NCBI GenBank assembly: GCA_038258425.1
Contig: JBBSPV010000013.1
Span: 1 to 64,000 of the forward strand
DNA length: 64,000 nt
Direction: 5' to 3'
Source: DATLGB01 sp038258425
GTDB taxonomy: Bacteria; Actinomycetota; Thermoleophilia; Solirubrobacterales; Solirubrobacteraceae
In this document: piece by piece, positions 50,191-57,514 of the stretch
Layout: each line of letters begins with the position of its first letter
Numbering within the stretch: position 1 is the first letter of the stretch
Notes under the pieces: model-generated
What the model was told of the DNA's origin: nothing
Database searches by the model: none
What the model saw: the letters and a program-made list of their open reading frames with translations, nothing else
Made by a program: the position numbers and the translations under genes

Positions 50191-51306
50191 ATGTCCGCGC
50201 CCCAGCGAGGCCAGGTGCTCGTGGTGGGCGGCGGCGTCGCGGGGCTCGAGACGGTGCTCGCCCTCTCCGCCTTCGCGGGCCCGCACGCGATCACCCTCGT
50301 CACGCCGGAGTCGCACTTCGCCTACCGGCCGCTCGCGGTCGCCACGCCCTTCGGCGGCGCGTCGGTCGTGCGCGTCGAGCTGGCCGCGATCGCCGCGGAC
50401 CGCGGCTTCGTCGTCCGCTCGGGTCGGCTGGCCGGCGTCGACCTGGACGGCCGCACGGTGGCGCTCTCGGACGGCGCCACTTTGGCCTACGACGACCTCG
50501 TCGTGGCCGTCGGCGCTCGCCGGCTCGCGGCGCTGGAGGGCGCGCTGACCTTCCGCGGCCCCGAGGATGTGCGGCGGCTGCGCGATGCGCTCGCCGAACG
50601 CGTGCACGCGGGCGGCGGCCACGTCCTGTTCGTGGCGGGCGCGGAGGCCGGCTGGACCCTGCCGCTGTACGAGCTGGCGCTGATGACGGCACGCTGGGCG
50701 AGCGAGCGGCGGCTGACGCTCGACCTCGAGCTCGTGACGACGGAACCGGCGCCGCTCGACGCGTTCGGGGCGGCGACCGGCGACCAGGTGCGCGGGCTGC
50801 TCGCCGAGCGCGGCATCGCCTTGCGCTGCGGCGCCACACCGGCCGCCGAGGACCTCGCGGGCGCCGACCTCGTCGTCGCACTGCCGCGGCTGCGCGGGGT
50901 GTCGCTCGACGGCCTGCCCCACGACGCGGCCGGCTTCGTGCCCGTCGACGAGGCGTGCCGCGTCCGCGGGCACGGGCACGGGCACGCCTACGTGATCGGC
51001 GATCTCGCGGCCGGCCCCGTCAAGCAGGGGGGCCTCGCGACGCAGCAGGCCGACACCGTCGCCGCACGGATCGCGGGCCTGGGCACGGCCGACTACACGC
51101 CGCGACTGCGCGCGATGCTGTTCACCGGCGACCGCCCGCTCATGCTTCAGGAGCCCGCGGCCCGCGCGCCCGTCGGACCCGTCGAGGACGGGCTGGAGCC
51201 GTGGTGGCCGCCGCACAAGATCGTGGCGGAGCACCTCGGGATCTATCTCGCTACCCACGGCGAGCTGCTGCAGGTCGATCCGGTGTGCGACGCACCGTCC
51301 CGCTGA
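50191..51306 (+). CDS. FAD-dependent oxidoreductase paralogue 2
   Basis: 371 aa. VLVVGGGVAGLETVLAL (FAD site), YDDLVVAVGAR, WTLPLYELALMTARW, then a second Rossmann-like region, YVIGDLAAGPVKQGGLATQQAD and WWPPHKIVAEHLG at the end. Same architecture as paralogues 1, 3 and 4. No CxxC or other redox-active disulfide visible, so it is not a classical disulfide reductase. ATG with a -10-like element 6 bases before it. A 81-base GC-rich gap with imperfect palindromes separates it from the convergent permease. Confidence 0.85.
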   Translation: MSAPQRGQVLVVGGGVAGLETVLALSAFAGPHAITLVTPESHFAYRPLAVATPFGGASVVRVELAAIAADRGFVVRSGRLAGVDLDGRTVALSDGATLAYDDLVVAVGARRLAALEGALTFRGPEDVRRLRDALAERVHAGGGHVLFVAGAEAGWTLPLYELALMTARWASERRLTLDLELVTTEPAPLDAFGAATGDQVRGLLAERGIALRCGATPAAEDLAGADLVVALPRLRGVSLDGLPHDAAGFVPVDEACRVRGHGHGHAYVIGDLAAGPVKQGGLATQQADTVAARIAGLGTADYTPRLRAMLFTGDRPLMLQEPAARAPVGPVEDGLEPWWPPHKIVAEHLGIYLATHGELLQVDPVCDAPSR

Positions 51307-51387
51307 GGCGACGCTCGAGCCCGGGGCGCGCCCGCTGCACGTCGCGGGCGTCGAGGCACGACCCCGACCGGTCGCCGGCGCGACCCG

Positions 51388-52170
51388 CTAGGCGCGCAGG
51401 TCGCGACCCGCGAACCCGCCGATGGCGGCCAGCGTCAGCACCGCGGCGAATCCGAGCAGCGCGGCGAGGTCGCCGACGTGCACGCCCGTGGTCAGCGGCT
51501 CGCTGCCGGAGTAGTAATGAAAAGCGGAGAGGTAGCGCAACCAGGCGAGGCCGGCGACCGTCGGCGCGAGGCCGTTGACGAGGAACATGAGCACGGCGAC
51601 CGTCGCGCCGCCGCCGGTCGCGACGCTGCGCCGGCCGGTCGAGGCGCCGAGCGCCAGGGCGACCGACGCCAGGGCGAGGGCCAGGCCGGTGAGATGCAGG
51701 GCCTGAGCGGCCAGGCGGCCGGCGCCGACGCCGCCGCCGGCGAGGACGACCGCCAGCGCGAGCCCGGCCCAGGCGGCCACTCCGAGCGCGACGAGCGGGA
51801 GGGCGACGCCGGCTGCCTTGGCGACCAGCAGCCGTGTGCGGTCAACGGGGTGGGCCAGCACCAGCGCGAGGATGCGTGCCTCCTCCTCGCCGGCCGTCGT
51901 GGCGGCGGCCGCGACGATGCCGACGCCCGCGACGACCAGCGGCCCGTAGACGCTGACGACCTCCGTGTTCAGCCATCCGGCGATCGTCGTGAAGTCGCCG
52001 GTGCCGATCAGACCGCTGACGCCCTCGGGCAGGTCGACGCCGCCGAGCGACTCGCCGAAGGCCGGGAACAGCGCGCCGGTGATCGCGGTGATGGCGATCA
52101 GGCCGAGACTCGCGAGGATCACCATCCGGGCCCGCAGGCGGAGCTCCATGCCCATCGCGGCGCGGATCAT
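51388..52170 (-). CDS. ABC-2 type transporter permease
   Basis: 260-aa membrane protein with six hydrophobic segments: N-terminal helix MVILASLGLIAITAITGALF, an extracellular loop (FGESLGGVDLPEGVSG), then GPLVVAGVGIVAAAATTAGEEEARILALVLAHPVDRTRLLVAK, the ABC-2 coupling region, and four more helices ending GFAAVLTLAAIGGF. ATG overlaps the ATPase stop (ATGA). Probably exports a small hydrophobic compound or lipid; cargo not deducible. Confidence 0.87.
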   Translation of the reverse strand: MIRAAMGMELRLRARMVILASLGLIAITAITGALFPAFGESLGGVDLPEGVSGLIGTGDFTTIAGWLNTEVVSVYGPLVVAGVGIVAAAATTAGEEEARILALVLAHPVDRTRLLVAKAAGVALPLVALGVAAWAGLALAVVLAGGGVGAGRLAAQALHLTGLALALASVALALGASTGRRSVATGGGATVAVLMFLVNGLAPTVAGLAWLRYLSAFHYYSGSEPLTTGVHVGDLAALLGFAAVLTLAAIGGFAGRDLRA

Positions 52171-53057
52171 GGATCGTCGCGGTAGTAGCGCAGGAAGACC
52201 TCGTCGAGGTCTCCGTCGCGCGTGTCGACGGCACGGACGTCGTGGCCGGCCGCCGCCTTGACCACCGCATCGGCAGTGCCCTCGAAGGCGATGCTGAGCC
52301 GCGGCCCGTCGATGCGCACCTCGTGCACGCCGGCGAGGTCGCGGAACTCCGCGGCGGGCACCGGATGGGCGAACTCGATCTCCCAGTGGCGCACGGCGAC
52401 CGCGCGCAGGTGCTCGAGCGCATCGACGACCACGAGGCGACCGGCGCGCAGGATCGCCACGCGGTCTGCCACGCGGTCGACCTCCGAGAGCGTGTGCGAG
52501 GACAGGAACACCGTGCACCCGGTCTCGCGGAGCGCCATGAGCTCCGCGTGGAACGCGTGCTGCACGAGCGGGTCGAGCCCGGCGATCGGCTCGTCGAGGA
52601 TGAGCAGCTCGGGGTCGGACATCAAGGCCTGGATCAGCCCGAGCTTCTGCCGGTTGCCGGTCGACAGCTCGCGCACGGGTCGCGCGAGGTCGGCTCCCAG
52701 GCGCTCGGCCAGCTCGTCGATACGGCTCGGCGCGACTCCGCCGTGCAGCCGTGCGAAGTAGCGCAGCAGCTCGGCGCCGTCGAGCTGGGCGTACAGCTCG
52801 AAGTCGCCGGCCAGATAGCCCACGCGCCGGCGCAGCGCGAGGCTGTCGCGCCGGATGTCGTAGCCGAGGACCTCGGCCCGACCGGCCGTCGGCCGGACCA
52901 GCCCGAGCAGCAGGCGCATCGTCGTGCTCTTGCCCGATCCGTTGGGTCCGAGGAACCCGAGGATCTCGCCCCGGCGGACGTCGAGATCGAGCTCGAAGAC
53001 GCCCCTGCCCGCGCCGAAGTCCTTGCTCAGCCCCTGGGTGTGGATGGCGCTGGTCAC
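52167..53057 (-). CDS. ABC-2 type transporter ATP-binding protein
   Basis: 296 aa. Walker A GPNGSGKST, Q-loop region, signature LSTGNRQK (variant of LSGGQ), Walker B LLILDEPIAGLDP, H-loop SSHTL. The C-terminal ~75 residues form the extra alpha/beta domain common in drug/lipid exporters. GTG start 125 bases from the divergent acyltransferase gene, with a copy of the ACTACG element in between, so the exporter may be controlled together with it. Confidence 0.92.
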   Translation of the reverse strand: MTSAIHTQGLSKDFGAGRGVFELDLDVRRGEILGFLGPNGSGKSTTMRLLLGLVRPTAGRAEVLGYDIRRDSLALRRRVGYLAGDFELYAQLDGAELLRYFARLHGGVAPSRIDELAERLGADLARPVRELSTGNRQKLGLIQALMSDPELLILDEPIAGLDPLVQHAFHAELMALRETGCTVFLSSHTLSEVDRVADRVAILRAGRLVVVDALEHLRAVAVRHWEIEFAHPVPAAEFRDLAGVHEVRIDGPRLSIAFEGTADAVVKAAAGHDVRAVDTRDGDLDEVFLRYYRDDP

Positions 53058-53131
53058 GCCGGATCATCGGTCACCGCCAGAGCTTGGCAGAGCTCGGCGG
53101 CGGCTGCTCTCCGTGGTCGTCCCCCTCACCA

Positions 53132-53177
53132 GCGGGCCGACTACGGACGCGGAGATGAGGCATCCGCGATCGGATGC
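53132..53177 (+). promoter_or_regulatory. Shared ACTACG element, copy 3, plus a GCATCCG/CGGATGC dyad
   Basis: GCGGGCCG-ACTACG-GACGCGG (53132-53152) precedes the acyltransferase-oxidoreductase 3 operon. GCATCCG-CGAT-CGGATGC (53160-53177) follows, just before the likely GTG. Here no -10 sits at the spacing seen for copies 1, 2 and 4, so this promoter may face differently or serve the divergent ABC exporter. Confidence 0.55.
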
Positions 53178-53181
53178 GGGG

Positions 53182-54456
53182 GTGGCCGTCGCCGAGCAGC
53201 TCACCGCCCGCGACACGATGCTCCTGGAGCTCGAGGATGCCGACGCGTCGGCGCACATGCACGTCGGTGCCGTGCTCGTCTTCGAGGGCCGGCCGCCGTC
53301 GCACGAGGCCCTCGTCGAACGGGTCGGCAAGCGGCTGGTCCGGGTACCGCGGCATCGCCGGCAACTCGTCGACACGCTCTCCGGGCGCCAGCCGCGCCGA
53401 TGGTGGTCGTCCGCCGACGCGTTCGACGTCGCGGCGCACGTCAAACCGGCGCTGACGCCCGAACCCGTCGCCGACGCCGGGCTCCAGGGTTGGGCGGGGG
53501 ACTACTTCTCGCAGCGCCTGGATCGACAGCGGTCGCTGTGGGAGCTCGTGCTGCTCGCCGGTCCCGAGAGCGACGGCTGGGCACTGGCCGCCAAGACGCA
53601 CCACTGCCTCGCGGCGGACGGCGGCTGCTTGGACGCGCTGCGATTGATCGCCGACGGCGCCGAGGCGAGGGGATCGCCTGGGCCGAGGGCCGAGCCTGCA
53701 CCGCTGGAGTTCGTCCGCGCGGCCTTGAGTCTCGCCGGGGGCGCCGACGGGCGTCCCGGCGCCGCGGCCGCGGTCGGCGACGCGCGCTCGCCGCTGGCCG
53801 GCTGCTCGCTCGACGCGCCGCTCAGCGCGCGGGGGCGCTTGACCGTGGAGCGCTGCAGCGCTCAGGGGCTCGAGGGTGCAGGCGGGGCGGTCGACGACGT
53901 CGTGCTCGCCGCCGTCACCGGCGGGCTGCGAGCTCTCCTGCTCGGGCGCGGTGAGACGCCGCCGGCGGCGGGGCTGCGCGCGATGGTCCCGGCGTGCGAT
54001 GCCGGTCGCTCAGTCGCGCGGGTCGTCGATCTGCCGGTGCAGGAGCCGGATCCGCTCCGCTGGCTCGACCGGCTCCGCACCCAGCGGGAGCGGGCGACGC
54101 TGGGTCGGACGGGCTCTGGGCAGACCGGGCCGCCCGAGCTTCCCGCGTGGCTGCCCGCCGCCTTGCAGGCCCCGTTCTGCGAGTCGGTGCTGGGCCGGCG
54201 GCTGTTCGATCTGACGGTGACCCTCGTCCCCGGCCCGTCCCTGCCGTCGGCCGCCTTCGGCTGCCTCCTGCGAGAGGCGATGCCCGTGGTGCCCCCGGCG
54301 GCCGGGCACGCCCTTGGGATCGCGGTCCTGCCCGTCGGGGACGAGGTGACGATCTGCGTGACCGCGGACCGCGACGCAATGCCCGACGCAGGCCGCGTGG
54401 GGCAGGGCCTGCGGGACGCCTTCGCCGAGCTGCGCGGCGTGATGGCGGCCGCATGA
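53182..54456 (+). CDS. WS/DGAT-type acyltransferase (wax ester/triacylglycerol synthase family)
   Basis: 424 aa from GTG 53182; the LTARDTMLLELEDADASAHMHVGAV segment matches the family N-terminus (LSxxDxxFLxxE...MHVG). The catalytic motif normally reads HHxxxDG; here it is HHCLAADG (His140-His141, Asp146-Gly147), one residue longer. The C-terminal half has DDVVLAAVTGGLRALLLGRGE and ADRDAMPDAGRVGQGLRDAF. Members esterify acyl-CoA to diacylglycerol or alcohols, storing lipid in dormancy. The altered motif leaves activity uncertain. Alternative starts: ATG 53155 or 53218. ATGA overlap with oxidoreductase 3. Confidence 0.8.
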   Translation: MAVAEQLTARDTMLLELEDADASAHMHVGAVLVFEGRPPSHEALVERVGKRLVRVPRHRRQLVDTLSGRQPRRWWSSADAFDVAAHVKPALTPEPVADAGLQGWAGDYFSQRLDRQRSLWELVLLAGPESDGWALAAKTHHCLAADGGCLDALRLIADGAEARGSPGPRAEPAPLEFVRAALSLAGGADGRPGAAAAVGDARSPLAGCSLDAPLSARGRLTVERCSAQGLEGAGGAVDDVVLAAVTGGLRALLLGRGETPPAAGLRAMVPACDAGRSVARVVDLPVQEPDPLRWLDRLRTQRERATLGRTGSGQTGPPELPAWLPAALQAPFCESVLGRRLFDLTVTLVPGPSLPSAAFGCLLREAMPVVPPAAGHALGIAVLPVGDEVTICVTADRDAMPDAGRVGQGLRDAFAELRGVMAAA

Positions 54457-55784
54457 CGCCCGAGCGCCGGCGGCCGCGGGTCGTGATCGCCGGCGGCGGG
54501 GTCGGTGGGCTGGAGGCCGCGCTGGCCGTCCGCGAGCTCGCCGGTGAGCGCGTGTCCATCGAGCTGATCGCGCCGCAGCCGCGCGTCGTGTATCGCGCGC
54601 TCAGCGTGGCCGAGCCGTTCGGCTACGCGCGCGCCATGAGCCTGCCCCTGGCCCGGCTGAGGCGCAGCCACGGCGTCGAGCTCTGGCGCGACTCATTGGC
54701 CGCCGTCCGGCCCGACGTCCGTGAGATCGAGCTGTCCAGCTCCACCACGGTGCCCTACGACGCCCTGATCCTCGCGCTGGGCGCCCGCCAGGAGGGTTGG
54801 CTACAGGGCTCGGTGACCTTCACCGGTCCGGACGCGGTCCCGCGCGTGCGGGAGGTGCTCGACGGGATCGCGGCCGGGACGGTCGAGTCCGTCTGCTTCG
54901 CGGCGCCGTCGGAGAGCTGGACCCTTCCGCTGTACGAGCTCGCGCTGCTCACGGCGAGCTGGTGCGCCGAGCACCACATGAGCGTCGCGCTTTCCGTGGT
55001 CACGCCGGAGGCCGTCCCGCTGTCGATCTTCGGCCAGGCGGCCGCGAAGCTCGTGACCGGCCTGCTCGCCGACCGTGGAATCCGGCTGCTCGTCGGCGTC
55101 CACGCCCAGGGCTTCGACGGCCGGCGGGTGCGGTTGTCCTCGGGCGAGGCGCTGGACGTCGAGGCGGTCGTCACGCTGCCGCGCCTGCTGCGGACCCCGG
55201 TGCCAGGCGTCCCCGCCAATGCCGACGGGTTCGTGGCCGTCGACGAGCACGCGCGCGTCCCGGGCTGCGACGGCGTCTACGCCGTCGGAGATCTCACCGA
55301 CCAGCCCGTCAAGCAGGGTGGGCTGGCGGCGCAGCAGGCCGACGCCGCGGCCGCGTCGATCGCGCGCCGCTTCGGAGCGATGGTCGAGCTGCAGCCGTTT
55401 CGGCCCGTGCTGCGCGGACTGCTGCTCACCGGGGTCGCCTCGGCCTACCTTCGGCACGGGGAGGAGGACATGCAGGCGACGTTCGATGCGCTCTGGTGGC
55501 CACCGAGCAAGATCGCCGGCCGCTACCTCGGCCCCTACCTCGCCGAGCAGCACCGTGTCGGCGCGATGGAGACCCTGGTCGACCGTCCCTCCGCAAGCGA
55601 TCCGGAGCGGGCCGCCCGCGATCGCGCGGACGTGCGCGGCATCGCCGTCGAGCTCGCCCACGCCGAGGCCCGTTGGGGCGACCACGACGCGGCCCTGCAC
55701 TGGCTGGCCACCGTCGAGCGTCTCGACGGCGTGCTCACGCAGGAGCTCGAGGACCTCCGAGAACGGTGCCAGGGCGCGCGCTGA
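54453..55784 (+). CDS. FAD-dependent oxidoreductase paralogue 3 with C-terminal extension
   Basis: 443 aa. VVIAGGGVGGLEAALAV, YDALILALGAR, WTLPLYELALLTASW, VYAVGDLTDQPVKQGGLAAQQAD and LWWPPSKIAGRYLGPYL. After the shared core (~375 residues) comes a ~65-residue helical extension (RDRADVRGIAVELAHAEARWGDHDAALHWLATVERL) that reads like a TPR/helix pair and is absent from the other copies. Co-translated with the WS/DGAT gene, hinting that lipid storage and redox balance are linked. Confidence 0.85.
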   Translation: MTPERRRPRVVIAGGGVGGLEAALAVRELAGERVSIELIAPQPRVVYRALSVAEPFGYARAMSLPLARLRRSHGVELWRDSLAAVRPDVREIELSSSTTVPYDALILALGARQEGWLQGSVTFTGPDAVPRVREVLDGIAAGTVESVCFAAPSESWTLPLYELALLTASWCAEHHMSVALSVVTPEAVPLSIFGQAAAKLVTGLLADRGIRLLVGVHAQGFDGRRVRLSSGEALDVEAVVTLPRLLRTPVPGVPANADGFVAVDEHARVPGCDGVYAVGDLTDQPVKQGGLAAQQADAAAASIARRFGAMVELQPFRPVLRGLLLTGVASAYLRHGEEDMQATFDALWWPPSKIAGRYLGPYLAEQHRVGAMETLVDRPSASDPERAARDRADVRGIAVELAHAEARWGDHDAALHWLATVERLDGVLTQELEDLRERCQGAR

Positions 55785-55794
55785 GGGTGGGGCC

Positions 55795-56175
55795 TCAACC
55801 GGAGGAGAGCTTGACGCCGAGGTAGACGACGACGAGGGAGGCCGTCGCCGTCGCGTAGGACAGTCCGCGCGCCCTGGGACTCACGATGTGCAGCGCGAGC
55901 AGCGCGAGCGCGAAGACGAGCGCCACGAGCTTGGCCTGCAGGGTCGGCGAGGCCCAGACGCCGTAGTGCGAGGCCATGGCCGCGCCGGTGGCCACGAGCA
56001 CGACGAGGGCGACGGCGCTGGCGACCCCGAAGCGCCGCGCCAGCGAGCGCATCGTCGTCTCGGCCGGGTGGCGCCGCACGGCCGGGGCCACGGCGATCAC
56101 GAGCATGAGCTGGCCGCCGACGAAGAGCACCAGCGCGCACACGTGCAGGAAGCGGACCAGCGTCCAGGTCGTCAC
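55795..56175 (-). CDS. CopD/DUF2269-like small membrane protein
   Basis: 126 aa with four hydrophobic helices: VRFLHVCALVLFVGGQLMLVIAVAPAV (helix 1 with the RFLHV...GG motif of CopD-like proteins), GVASAVALVVLVATGAAMA, LVALVFALALLALHIV and YATATASLVVVYLGV. The helix-1 His could bind haem or copper. GTG start overlaps the stomatin stop (GTGA); last gene of the norB operon. Confidence 0.7.
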   Translation of the reverse strand: MTTWTLVRFLHVCALVLFVGGQLMLVIAVAPAVRRHPAETTMRSLARRFGVASAVALVVLVATGAAMASHYGVWASPTLQAKLVALVFALALLALHIVSPRARGLSYATATASLVVVYLGVKLSSG

Positions 56176-56942
56176 CGGTCGCTCGTCAGCCCGTTCGGGC
56201 TCAGGGGACTGTCGAGGAACGGCTTGACGAGCTCCATGGGCAGCGGGAACACGATCGTCGAGCTCTGATCCGCGCCGATCTCGAGCAGGGTCTGCAGGTA
56301 GCGCAGCTGGAGGGCGCAGGGCTCGCGATTGATGATGGCGGCCGCGTCGGCGAGCTTGTGCGCCGCCTGGAACTCCCCCTCCGCGTTGATGATCTTCGCG
56401 CGCCGCTCCCGCTCGGCCTCGGCCTGGCGGGCCATCGCCCGCTGCATCGCCTCGGGGATCTCGACGTCCTTGATCTCCACGGTGCTCACCTTGATGCCCC
56501 ACGGCTCGGTCTGCTCGTCGATGATCCGTTGCAGCTGCTCGTTGAGGCCCTCGCGCTCGGCGAGCAGCTGGTCGAGGTCGGCACCGCCGAGGACCGAGCG
56601 CAGGGTCGTCTGGGCGATCTGCGACGTCGCCGGGGCGAACGCCTCGATGTCCGTGACGGCGGCGGCCGGATCGACGACGCGGAAGTAGCACACCGCGGCC
56701 ACGCGGGCCGGCACGTTGTCGCGGGTGATGACCTCCTGGGGCGGGATCGTGAGGGTGATCGTGCGCAGGTCGACGCGCACCATGCGGTCCACGAGCGGCA
56801 CCAGCAGGACGAGGCCCGGGCCGCGGACGGGGAGCAGACGACCGAGCCGGAAGACGACCGCGCGCTCGTACTCGCGCAGGATCCGGAGGCTGGCGAGGCC
56901 CGCGACGAGCAGCGCGAGCGCGGCGACGACCAGGCCGATCAT
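56172..56942 (-). CDS. Stomatin/prohibitin-like SPFH protein
   Basis: 256 aa from ATG 56942, which overlaps the preceding stop (ATGA); ATG 56957 is also in frame. N-terminal membrane helix (MIGLVVAALALLVAG), band-7 domain (EYERAVVFRLGRLLPVRGPGLVLLVPLVDRMVRVDLRT, VITRDNVPARVAAVCYFRV, LRSVLGGADLDQLLAEREGLN), coiled coil (AMARQAEAERERRAKIINAEGEFQAA) and the stomatin end TIVFPLPMELV. Second SPFH protein of the window. Its place in the nitric oxide reductase operon suggests it stabilises that complex. Confidence 0.9.
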   Translation of the reverse strand: MIGLVVAALALLVAGLASLRILREYERAVVFRLGRLLPVRGPGLVLLVPLVDRMVRVDLRTITLTIPPQEVITRDNVPARVAAVCYFRVVDPAAAVTDIEAFAPATSQIAQTTLRSVLGGADLDQLLAEREGLNEQLQRIIDEQTEPWGIKVSTVEIKDVEIPEAMQRAMARQAEAERERRAKIINAEGEFQAAHKLADAAAIINREPCALQLRYLQTLLEIGADQSSTIVFPLPMELVKPFLDSPLSPNGLTSDR

Positions 56943-57514
56943 CGCTGCGAGGCCCATCGGCTCGGTCGCCGGACGCCGTCCGCGCCGGTCGCCGGCAGCG
57001 CGTCCGGGAAGCCGGCCGGGTGTGCGCGCAGGTCCCTCAGCAGCCAGTGGGCGGCCAGTGCCGCCGCCGTCAGCTCGCCGAGCAGCGCCGCGGCCTCGGT
57101 CAGACGGTGGTGGCGCGCCAGCTCGATCACGCCGATCAGCGCCGCCAGGGCGACGAGCAGCAGCGACACCACCCGGTGGAAGCGGCCCGCCTCGGAATGC
57201 GGCCACGGATCCAGCGGGCGCACGACCTCGCGCCCGCGGTCGGAGTCGGTGCAGTCGGGCTTGCGCGGGCAGCCGTTGCAGACGTGGGCCTTGGCGCGGT
57301 AGCGGACGAGGCGCCGCTCGTGGTCGAACTCGTGCGGCCACAGGTGCTGGCCCTCCGGGCACTCCCAGTGATCGTGGTCGGCGTCGTAGGCGAAGCCGGC
57401 GGTGCGAAAGCGCAGCGCGCGCCGATGCGTGTGCGCGGACAGCCACTCCAAACAGAACGCGCCGAGCACCAGCGCCGCGCCGTAGCCGACGGCCAACAGG
57501 ACCTCGCTGCTCAT
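56939..57514 (-). CDS. Membrane protein with a transposase-like Cys4 zinc motif
   Basis: 191 aa. One N-terminal helix (VLLAVGYGAALVLGAFCLEWL), a soluble segment of ~75 residues with four cysteines (Cys52, Cys79, Cys82, Cys88: HWECPEGQHLWP ... HVCNGCPRKPDC), then two or three C-terminal helices. The Cys segment closely resembles the zinc knuckle of IS1182-type transposases (CPxG ... CxxCPxxxxC), here transplanted into a membrane protein. Overlaps norB (ATGA) and the stomatin gene. Possibly a metal- or electron-handling accessory of the NO reductase. Not recognised as a named family. Confidence 0.6.
   Translation of the reverse strand: MSSEVLLAVGYGAALVLGAFCLEWLSAHTHRRALRFRTAGFAYDADHDHWECPEGQHLWPHEFDHERRLVRYRAKAHVCNGCPRKPDCTDSDRGREVVRPLDPWPHSEAGRFHRVVSLLLVALAALIGVIELARHHRLTEAAALLGELTAAALAAHWLLRDLRAHPAGFPDALPATGADGVRRPSRWASQR

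Noticed and set aside
51307..51387. Imperfect palindromes after oxidoreductase 2 as a mobile element or attachment site
   Set aside because: Arms are short and interrupted (CGACGC/GCGTCG, GGGCGCGCCC) and such GC palindromes arise easily here; at most a weak terminator.
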